From contig NZ_JHVJ01000022.1 of assembly GCF_000620085.1 (NCBI RefSeq), positions 62,001-126,000 on the forward strand: a stretch of DNA of 64,000 bases, given 5' to 3'. Source of the stretch: Marinobacterium jannaschii DSM 6295. Its GTDB lineage: Bacteria; Pseudomonadota; Gammaproteobacteria; Pseudomonadales; Balneatricaceae. Every line of letters starts with the position of its first letter. Position 1 is the stretch's first letter. The notes under the pieces are model-generated. The model did not search any database, was not told the DNA's origin, and saw nothing but the letters and a program-made list of their open reading frames with translations. Of the stretch, positions 57,594 to 64,000 are shown one piece after another. A program made the translations under genes and the position numbers.

Positions 57594-58473
57594 GATTGCG
57601 ATAGGTGGTGCTCAATTTGGCCTGGACTATGGAATAAATAACACCACCGGTATAGTTAAGGACGCCAGACAGCTTTTAAGACATGCTTATATAAGCGGCA
57701 TCCGGACATTAGATACGGCTAAGCTTTACGGTTCAAGCGAAAGTGCAATTGGCAATGCCATCGAGCCATTCCACAGCAACCCGTTTGATATTGTAACCAA
57801 ACTTCCGCCTATACCAGATGGCACGGGCGATATTAAGGAATGGGTGGAAAATCAGGCAAGAGACAGCATCCGGAAGCTGGGCTGCCACCAGCTTTACGCT
57901 CTGCTACTCCATAGACCAAACCAGTTATCAGATAAAAAGATAGGACAATGCCTGTATGAGGCACTCAATGCCTTAGTGGACAGTGGATTAGTGAAAAAAA
58001 TTGGCATATCAGTTTACAACCCAGCTGAGCTTGAAATATTAGAACGCTTCAAATTACTAAACATTGTACAATTGCCTATTAATACATTTGACAGGCGGTT
58101 TCTGGATTCAGGCTCAATTACGTCTTTAGCAGAAAGAAAGATTGAGATTCATGCAAGATCAATTTTTCTTCAAGGGCTACTCCTTATGAGTAAAAGCGAC
58201 CTCCCACCTTACTTTCACCAATGGCTCTCTATTCTTGACGCTTGGCATAACTTCCTCCGGAGTAATGACCTCACGCCAATTGAAGGCTGCATTAGCTTCA
58301 TTAAGCAGGTTCCACATCTGGATAAAGTCGTTATAGGCATTGACAGCTTAGACAACCTAGTTGGAATTCTGAATGCTGTTGAATCAACCAAGACAGCAAG
58401 CATAAATATACTAGACCTTCCATCTAGTAGTAATGAGAAATTAATAGCACCATCAAACTGGAAATTCTCATGA
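57580..58473 (+). CDS. Aldo/keto reductase of the pse cluster
   Basis: A 297-residue AKR-fold protein starting GTG at 57580, with AAAGGAGG a few bases upstream. The catalytic tetrad is visible: TLDTAKLYGSS (Asp, Tyr), DIVTKLPP (Lys) and LLLHRPNQL (His). It is not one of the six core pseudaminic acid enzymes. Within this operon it may oxidise or reduce a sugar nucleotide position before the class III aminotransferase acts; that is inference. It overlaps pseH by 14 bp and the next gene by ATGA. Confidence 0.85.
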   Translation: MTPDKIAIGGAQFGLDYGINNTTGIVKDARQLLRHAYISGIRTLDTAKLYGSSESAIGNAIEPFHSNPFDIVTKLPPIPDGTGDIKEWVENQARDSIRKLGCHQLYALLLHRPNQLSDKKIGQCLYEALNALVDSGLVKKIGISVYNPAELEILERFKLLNIVQLPINTFDRRFLDSGSITSLAERKIEIHARSIFLQGLLLMSKSDLPPYFHQWLSILDAWHNFLRSNDLTPIEGCISFIKQVPHLDKVVIGIDSLDNLVGILNAVESTKTASINILDLPSSSNEKLIAPSNWKFS

Positions 58474-60497
58474 GCATTATCGCTATAGTTCAGGCCCGAT
58501 TAGGCTCAACCAGGCTGCCAAATAAAGTCATTAAGCCAATTCTGGGGAGATCACTTATATCCCTGCTTTTAGAGAGGCTGAGTCACTCGAAGCACCTTAC
58601 GCGAATTGTTTTAGCTACAACAGACAATAGTATCGATAAGGCTCTCAAGTCACATGTAGAGTCTCTGGGCTACGATGTATATTCAGGATCCGAAGATGAC
58701 GTATTACAACGATACGTTGAGTGTGCTCGAGAATATAAGGCTGAAACCGTAGTGCGCATTACAGGAGACTGCCCACTAGTCTCTGCTGACATTGTAGATA
58801 AGGTAATCGCAACCCACTTAGACTCTGACGCCGACTACGTATCGAATATTGAACCGCCAACATACCCCGATGGACTGGATGTTGAGGTCTTCTCCATGAG
58901 TGCCCTGGAAAAAGCTCAGGTATCAACCATAAAATCCTCAGACAGAGAGCACGTCACCACCTGGCTTAGAAGTAGCCCTGAAGTTAAACGCCTGAACGTT
59001 GCACTAAATACTGACTATTCAGATATGCGCTGGACTGTCGACGAACCAGAAGACTTTAAAGTCATTCAGGGAGTGTTTGAGCACTTTAGCCCTCGGGTAG
59101 ACTTCGACTGGCAGCAGGTTCTCACACTCGCAACAACAAATAGCGAGCTATTCAGCCACAATAGCAATCATAAGAGGAATGAAGGAATGAAGCTTGTAAG
59201 CGGCCAGAAGCTATGGCGCCGGGCAAAGAAAGTAATCCCTGGCGGCAACATGCTACTTTCGAAGCGACCTGAAATGTTCTTGCCGGAACAGTGGCCTTCT
59301 TACTTCTCAAAAACATCGGGTTGCAAGGTGTGGGACCTAGATGGGAATGAGTTTATTGATATGTCTATCATGGGCATAGGCACAAATACACTTGGCTATA
59401 ACCGGGCAGAAGTAGACCAGGCTGTAATACAAGCCGCTTCTCTTGGCAATATGTCCACCTTAAACTGTCCGGAAGAAGTATTTCTCGCGGAAAAGTTAGT
59501 AGAGATTCATCCCTGGGCTGACATGGCCCGTTTCGCCCGCACCGGTGGCGAAGCAAATGCAATTGCAATTCGGATAGCGAGAGCCGCGTCGGGCAAGGAC
59601 CAGGTAGCCGTTTGTGGTTATCACGGCTGGCATGATTGGTACTTATCAGCAAATCTTAGCAGTGAAGAAGAACTATCAGGCCACCTGCTACCAGGCCTGG
59701 CTCCGAAAGGCGTTCCCCAATCACTAAGGGGCTCCGTGCTGACCTTCGAATACAATGACTTCGAGGGCCTGCTCCAACTCGTCCAGAACAATGACATTGG
59801 CGTCATAAAAATGGAAGTTCAACGGAATGAGCGGCCAAAAGATGACTTTTTAAACAAAGTCAGAGCACTGGCAGACGGGCATAACATAGTTCTTATTTTT
59901 GATGAAAGTACTTCAGGTTTCAGGCAATCGTTTGGCGGCATCCATAAGATATATGGAATAACCCCGGATATGGCAATATTCGGGAAGACGCTTGGAAATG
60001 GCTACGCGATTACAGCAACCATTGGTAAGAGAGATATAATGGAGGCCGCTCAGTCAACATTCATTAGCAGCACTTTCTGGACTGAGCGAATAGGCCCGAC
60101 GGCGGCGCTAAAAACCCTGGAAATCATGGAAGCCGAGAAGTCGTGGGACTACATCACAAAAACGGGCGAAGCTATCACAGATAAATGGCTGGAACTCGGT
60201 AAAAAATACGGCCTAAACATTAGTACACACGGTATACCGGCACTAACAGGCTTTAGCTTTAACAGTGAAAATAACCTGTTGTATAAGACCTTTATCACTC
60301 AGGAAATGCTAAAGCGGGGCTTTTTGGCTTCAACAAGCCTGTACGTATGCACCGAGCATAAAGAAGATATACTAAATACCTATTTTGAAAATATAGAAGA
60401 AGTTTTTGAAGAACTAAGCAAACACTACGAGTGCGACGACTTCCATAAATTAATCGAAGGCCCTGTTTGTCATAATGGCTTCAAACGACTTAACTGA
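58470..60497 (+). CDS. Fusion: SpsF-type cytidylyltransferase + class III PLP aminotransferase
   Basis: A 675-residue bifunctional protein. Residues 1-~238 are an SpsF/CMP-sugar-type nucleotidyltransferase (IAIVQARLGSTRLPNKVIKP, RITGDCPLVSADI, RWTVDEPEDFKVI). Residues ~240-675 are a class III aminotransferase of the glutamate-1-semialdehyde aminomutase branch: MFLPEQWPSYFSKTSGCKVW, ARTGGEANAIAIRIAR, LIFDESTSGFR, PLP lysine K506 in FGKTLGNGYA, and STFWTERIGPTAA. An in-frame ATG at 59187 with AGAGGA and AAGGA just upstream could give a separate 436-residue aminotransferase. The N-terminal domain may replace PseF as the CMP-pseudaminate synthetase. It overlaps pseG by 23 bp. Confidence 0.85.
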   Translation: MSIIAIVQARLGSTRLPNKVIKPILGRSLISLLLERLSHSKHLTRIVLATTDNSIDKALKSHVESLGYDVYSGSEDDVLQRYVECAREYKAETVVRITGDCPLVSADIVDKVIATHLDSDADYVSNIEPPTYPDGLDVEVFSMSALEKAQVSTIKSSDREHVTTWLRSSPEVKRLNVALNTDYSDMRWTVDEPEDFKVIQGVFEHFSPRVDFDWQQVLTLATTNSELFSHNSNHKRNEGMKLVSGQKLWRRAKKVIPGGNMLLSKRPEMFLPEQWPSYFSKTSGCKVWDLDGNEFIDMSIMGIGTNTLGYNRAEVDQAVIQAASLGNMSTLNCPEEVFLAEKLVEIHPWADMARFARTGGEANAIAIRIARAASGKDQVAVCGYHGWHDWYLSANLSSEEELSGHLLPGLAPKGVPQSLRGSVLTFEYNDFEGLLQLVQNNDIGVIKMEVQRNERPKDDFLNKVRALADGHNIVLIFDESTSGFRQSFGGIHKIYGITPDMAIFGKTLGNGYAITATIGKRDIMEAAQSTFISSTFWTERIGPTAALKTLEIMEAEKSWDYITKTGEAITDKWLELGKKYGLNISTHGIPALTGFSFNSENNLLYKTFITQEMLKRGFLASTSLYVCTEHKEDILNTYFENIEEVFEELSKHYECDDFHKLIEGPVCHNGFKRLN

Positions 60498-61593
60498 AGC
60501 ACTCAATATAGGCTTCAGGGCTGACGCTTCAATTAGGATAGGCAGCGGCCACATCATGCGCTGCCTGACTCTTGCGGATAAACTAAGAGAGCGGGGACAT
60601 AGATGCACATTCATTTGTCGTCCTTTTGAAGGAAACCTAATTGAATATATACGCAAGCTCAGCTTTGAAGTAATAGTCCTGCCCTGGATACCCACTCCAA
60701 CAGGCGGCAGTGAAGCACAATGGCTAGGATGTGCCTGGGGACTAGACCTGAGCGAGGTCCGGACCAGCCTCGCCAAAAGGCAGCTTGAGTGGCTGGTGGT
60801 CGACCACTACGCCATAGATTATCGCTGGGAATCAGAAGCCTACGGTTTCAGCAAAAACCTCTTGGTATTAGATGATAAAGCTCAAAACAAACACAACTGT
60901 GAGATTTTACTAGACCCAAACCTTGGTAGAGAAATATCAGACTATCAAGACCTGACCACTTCAAAAACATTACATCTGCTTGGACCTGCTTTCATCCTGT
61001 TGAGAAACGAATTTATAAAGCAGAGAACCGTATCAGTAGATGGAAAGAAAAATGCAGGCAGCGCAAGCTCTGTTCTTGTTTGCTTTGGTGGGAGCGATCC
61101 CCAAGGGCTTACCCTGACCGCATTGAACATAGCAGTAAATCTTGAAGATATAAAAAAGATCATAGTCCTGATAACGTCCAATAACAAAGACGCAGAAAAA
61201 ATCGTAGCTCAATATAGAAACTCCGAAAAAGTTGACCTATACCTGAACGCCAGCGATATAGCAAAAGTGATGGCAGAATCCGATTTAGCAATAGGAGCTC
61301 CCGGAGGAATGAGCTGGGAGCGCTGCATTTTGGGTATACCGTCAATAGTTTTTCCATTCGCACAGAATCAGAGATATATAGCGAATAAACTAGAGTCCCA
61401 TAATATCGCAGTAACAATCGACACCCTTTCGTTAGGAGAGATTCGCAGCGCTATAGCCAGAATAAATCATGATTATAAAGGAATGGTCGAGCGCTGCCTG
61501 AAAGTATGCGATGGGAAAGGGGCTCTACGAGTAGTAAAGGCCATAGAAAACTATGAACTCAAAAAAAATCGTAATACTGACAGAGCCATCTAG
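60475..61593 (+). CDS. pseG: UDP-2,4-diacetamido-2,4,6-trideoxy-L-altropyranose hydrolase PseG
   Basis: A 372-residue GT-B-fold hydrolase that removes UDP to free the sugar for PseI. Family motifs are FRADASIRIGSGHIMRCLTLAD, WLVVDHYAIDYRWE, VCFGGSDPQGLT and IGAPGGMSWERCILGIPSI. A few residues at both ends are extra compared with short PseG forms. It overlaps the fusion gene before it by 23 bp and the formyltransferase gene after it by 41 bp. Confidence 0.92.
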   Translation: MASNDLTEALNIGFRADASIRIGSGHIMRCLTLADKLRERGHRCTFICRPFEGNLIEYIRKLSFEVIVLPWIPTPTGGSEAQWLGCAWGLDLSEVRTSLAKRQLEWLVVDHYAIDYRWESEAYGFSKNLLVLDDKAQNKHNCEILLDPNLGREISDYQDLTTSKTLHLLGPAFILLRNEFIKQRTVSVDGKKNAGSASSVLVCFGGSDPQGLTLTALNIAVNLEDIKKIIVLITSNNKDAEKIVAQYRNSEKVDLYLNASDIAKVMAESDLAIGAPGGMSWERCILGIPSIVFPFAQNQRYIANKLESHNIAVTIDTLSLGEIRSAIARINHDYKGMVERCLKVCDGKGALRVVKAIENYELKKNRNTDRAI

Positions 61594-62203
61594 CTGGATA
61601 CTCCCTCATGCCAGATCCCTATCCGAGAAAATTTTCGGGCTCGGCTACGAATGTAAAATAGTTTTCTCTGCAGATGAGATTGAAAACTCCTGGATTTGCT
61701 TTATTTTGGGATTCACAAAACTACTGTCAGATAGCGAGCTTGAATATTGCACGCATAATCTTGTAGTACACGAAAGCGATCTACCTCAAGGCAAGGGCTT
61801 TGCTCCTATGGCATGGCAAATACTCGAAGGCTCAGATGAAATAACATTTACACTGTTTGAAGCATCAGGCGGAGCAGATTCGGGGAGGATCTGGCTTAAG
61901 AAGCGTATTAAGCTGGCAGGCACGGAACTCTGCTCCGAGTGGCGTAATATTCAGGGTAACGTGACTGAGAGTATGTGCATAGATGCATTAACCAACGCCT
62001 GCCACATAAACCCGACCGATCAGCCAGAAGGCGGGTCATTCTATAAACGAAGAACCCCTTCTGATAGCGAGATTGATGTAACTAAAACTATTGCAAGTCA
62101 GTTTGAGCTATTGAGAGTGGTGGATAACGAACGTTATCCAGCCTTCTTCTTCTATAGAGGGAAGAAGTATAAGCTTAAAATCGAAGAGTTTAGTGATGAG
62201 TAA
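61553..62203 (+). CDS. Formyltransferase-like protein 1 of the pse cluster
   Basis: A 216-residue protein related to methionyl-tRNA and sugar formyltransferases: VVHESDLPQGKGFAPMAWQILEG corresponds to the family I-N-x-H-x-S-L-L-P region, and ASGGADSGRIWLKK carries the catalytic Asp. The His and Asp of the usual Asn/His/Asp set are present but the Asn position is Val. The C-terminal KRRTPSDSEID also fits. It probably transfers a formyl group from N10-formyl-tetrahydrofolate to a sugar amine. It overlaps pseG and the second formyltransferase gene. Confidence 0.75.
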   Translation: MNSKKIVILTEPSSWILPHARSLSEKIFGLGYECKIVFSADEIENSWICFILGFTKLLSDSELEYCTHNLVVHESDLPQGKGFAPMAWQILEGSDEITFTLFEASGGADSGRIWLKKRIKLAGTELCSEWRNIQGNVTESMCIDALTNACHINPTDQPEGGSFYKRRTPSDSEIDVTKTIASQFELLRVVDNERYPAFFFYRGKKYKLKIEEFSDE

Positions 62204-62864
62204 GTATATTATTGCGAATGCAGCCTCCTGGGGTGGAAATGAGCTTTCAAAGTCCGCTCTTGCTGATCAGGCTGACTTTATCCTCGTTTCAAGCCCTGAC
62301 GAGCTGGTAGCCCAGCTGTCACCAGGCATCGAGGCTATATTTTTTGTCCACTGGCGGTGGATCGTTAAAGACAGCATTCTCCAAAAATACCGCTGCGTAT
62401 GCTTCCATATGACCGACCTGCCCTATGGCCGGGGAGGAAGTCCACTACAGAATCTGATCCTCCGGGGCTTTAAAGAAACCGTTCTTAGCGCTCTCGAGAT
62501 GACAAGCGAGATCGACGGCGGCCCAGTATATTGCAAGCGCCCTTTATCATTGGCAGGCAGCGCAGAAGAGATATATTGCAGAATGAATACAGTCGCCTAT
62601 GAGATTATTGTTGATATGGTGCACTGCTGGCCAAGCAGTAAGCCACAGGAAGGAGAAGTAACCTATTTCACTCGACGCCAGCCTCATATGAGCAGAATCC
62701 CCAGCGGGATGAACGGAGAAGAGCTTTACGACTTTATTAGAATGCTGGATGCCGAGGGTTACCCTCGTGCTTACATCGAGCATGATGGTTGTAGGTATAC
62801 CTTTTCAAATGCAAAAATAAATGGCGACGAAGTCAGCGCCGAAGTGAAAGTTACAACAGTATGA
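62196..62864 (+). CDS. Formyltransferase-like protein 2 of the pse cluster
   Basis: A 222-residue second formyltransferase-like protein, distinct from its neighbour. FHMTDLPYGRGGSPLQNLIL matches the family His region and SEIDGGPVYCKRPLSL the Asp region; the Asn position is Cys. The C-terminal part has YFTRRQPHMSRIP. ATG at 62196 is preferred (GAAGAG seven bases upstream) over GTG at 62193, and it overlaps the previous gene by 8 bp. Two such genes suggest formylation at two positions or two substrates. Confidence 0.75.
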   Translation: MSKYIIANAASWGGNELSKSALADQADFILVSSPDELVAQLSPGIEAIFFVHWRWIVKDSILQKYRCVCFHMTDLPYGRGGSPLQNLILRGFKETVLSALEMTSEIDGGPVYCKRPLSLAGSAEEIYCRMNTVAYEIIVDMVHCWPSSKPQEGEVTYFTRRQPHMSRIPSGMNGEELYDFIRMLDAEGYPRAYIEHDGCRYTFSNAKINGDEVSAEVKVTTV

Positions 62865-62877
62865 GAAGGCCAATACT

Positions 62878-63927
62878 ATGACAGAATTTTCTATTAATGG
62901 TCGGCAGATAGGGGGAAGTCATCCCCCTTATGTTATTGCGGAACTATCAGCAAATCATAACGGCGACCTGCAAAGGGCCCTGGATACCATAGCCATGGCT
63001 GCCAAGTGCGGTGCAGACGCCATTAAGATTCAGAGCTACACGGCCGACTCTATGACCATTGACTCGAGTCAGCCCGATTTTATGGTTGAGGGTGGGCTTT
63101 GGGACGGCTTCAAGCTCTATGATCTGTACAAATGGGCTCAAACACCATACGAGTGGCATAAGCCTATCTTTGACTTTGCGGCAAAACAGCAGATAACTAT
63201 CTTCTCAACACCATTTGATGAAGCAGCAGTAGACATGCTTGAGGACTTAAATGCCCCTGCCTACAAAATTGCTTCGTTCGAATCTACCGACTTACCGCTA
63301 ATCAGTTATGCGGCAAGTACCGGTAAGCCGCTTATCATATCCACAGGGATGGCCAACTTAGAGGAAATACAAGAAGCCATCTCTACAGCCCGTGAAAGCG
63401 GCTGTAATGAGCTTGCAATTCTTCACTGTGTTAGCGGTTATCCAAGCCCCGTCAATCAAGCTAATTTAAGTACCATTAGCGATATGAGTAGCCGATTCGA
63501 TACTGTTATCGGATTATCAGACCACACTATCGGAAACCTGACCGCAATCGCCGCTACCGCGCTCGGAGCTTCAATTATAGAAAAGCACTTCACGCTAAGC
63601 AGGTCAGATAAAGGGCCCGATAGTGAATTTTCACTGGAGCCTGATGAGCTTTCTCAATTAGTACAACAATCCAGGCAGGCCTTTGATGCCCTGGGTCAGC
63701 CAGGATATGAGCTTAAACCCGCCGAGAATTCGAGCATCAAATTCAGACGGTCGCTATATTTCGTCAAAGACCTCAAAGCTGGCGATACAATTACCGAGGC
63801 AGCGATTCGCAGGATTCGTCCAGGATACGGGATTGCACCTAAATACCTGAAAGAGCTTATAGGGCGCAAAGTAGCGAGGGATATTGCCTACGGGACATCA
63901 GTTCAGTGGGAAGATATAGAACCATGA
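62878..63927 (+). CDS. pseI: Pseudaminic acid synthase PseI
   Basis: A 349-residue NeuB-family synthase condensing the PseG product with phosphoenolpyruvate. NeuB motifs are PPYVIAELSANHNGDLQRAL, GADAIKIQSYTADSMT, STPFDEAAVDMLED, ILHCVSGYPSP and GLSDHTIGNLTAIAA, and the C-terminal SAF (antifreeze-like) domain starts near residue 290 (RRSLYFVKDLKAGDTI). Details such as IKIQSYTADSMTID favour PseI over NeuB or LegI. Its stop overlaps the start of the next gene (ATGA). Confidence 0.94.
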   Translation: MTEFSINGRQIGGSHPPYVIAELSANHNGDLQRALDTIAMAAKCGADAIKIQSYTADSMTIDSSQPDFMVEGGLWDGFKLYDLYKWAQTPYEWHKPIFDFAAKQQITIFSTPFDEAAVDMLEDLNAPAYKIASFESTDLPLISYAASTGKPLIISTGMANLEEIQEAISTARESGCNELAILHCVSGYPSPVNQANLSTISDMSSRFDTVIGLSDHTIGNLTAIAATALGASIIEKHFTLSRSDKGPDSEFSLEPDELSQLVQQSRQAFDALGQPGYELKPAENSSIKFRRSLYFVKDLKAGDTITEAAIRRIRPGYGIAPKYLKELIGRKVARDIAYGTSVQWEDIEP

Positions 63928-64000
63928 TCACCTCAGAAAACATAGCGATTATCGTTGCTCATCCAGATGATGAGGTGCTTGGCTGCGGCGGAACCATTGC
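63924..64000 (+). CDS. PIG-L family (LmbE-like) deacetylase, partial
   Basis: The first 25 residues, MITSENIAIIVAHPDDEVLG and then CGGTI, carry the zinc motif AHPDDE of PIG-L/LmbE N-deacetylases; the gene is cut by the right edge. In this operon it may remove an acetyl group from a pseudaminic acid intermediate, giving a free amine for one of the formyltransferases (inference). It overlaps the pseI stop by ATGA. Confidence 0.85.
   Translation, partial: MITSENIAIIVAHPDDEVLGCGGTI

Overview
The window looks like the chromosome of a marine, flagellated gammaproteobacterium of the Oceanospirillales/Oceanospirillaceae type. The reasons are the gene order gshB-tonB-algH-ruvX-pyrR-pyrB-pyrC', which matches Pseudomonas; the FleQ/FleS/FleR flagellar cascade; a CrbS/CrbR acetate-switch locus; a DddP-type DMSP lyase; and a pseudaminic acid cluster next to fliS. 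Most genes have GC-rich third codon positions, but from about 55.7 kb to the right edge the sequence becomes clearly more AT-rich. I see no rRNA, tRNA, insertion sequence or CRISPR array.

Layout. 1-8.1 kb: a symporter pair (SSS permease cut by the left edge, plus DUF4212 subunit), the SSS-fused hybrid sensor kinase CrbS, its LuxR-type regulator CrbR, and acetyl-CoA synthetase; together an acetate-scavenging unit. 8.2-12.2 kb: fleQ-fleS-fleR on the minus strand. 12.4-13.8 kb: an unknown protein and a CobB-like sirtuin. 14-18.9 kb: a two-gene operon for a CsgG-like lipoprotein and a 966-residue secreted multidomain protein, not a system I recognise; its leader has four regularly spaced GGA motifs. 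19-24.4 kb: tkt-epd-pgk-fba (central carbon metabolism) on the minus strand. 24.7-28.9 kb: metK, a cyclic-di-GMP GGDEF/EAL protein, rsmE. 29-35 kb: the gshB to pyrC' run. 35-37.5 kb: a TetR regulator divergent from a lipoprotein metallo-beta-lactamase-fold protein, with two matching operators, then a YitT-family membrane protein.

37.8-46.3 kb: a four-gene osmoprotectant ABC transporter, then dddP (DMSP lyase) with every metal-binding and catalytic residue expected, a LysR regulator, an aldo/keto reductase and a second LysR gene. Uptake of betaine-like solutes next to a DMSP-cleaving enzyme suggests DMSP import and catabolism. 46.5-48.2 kb: a hypothetical gene and a 1.1-kb stretch without a convincing gene. 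48.2-53.2 kb: livJHMGF branched-chain amino-acid transporter.

53.4-64 kb: two unknown small genes, fliS, and a divergent overlapping operon pseB-pseC-pseH-(aldo/keto reductase)-(SpsF/aminotransferase fusion)-pseG-(two formyltransferase-like genes)-pseI-(PIG-L deacetylase, cut by the right edge). The fliS/pseB intergenic region carries two near-consensus sigma-28 (FliA) promoters facing outward, so the sugar cluster is probably co-expressed with late flagellar genes and used for flagellin glycosylation. The extra enzymes point to a modified, probably N-formylated, pseudaminic acid. This cluster, the CsgG-like pair and the dddP neighbourhood are the most interesting parts of the window.
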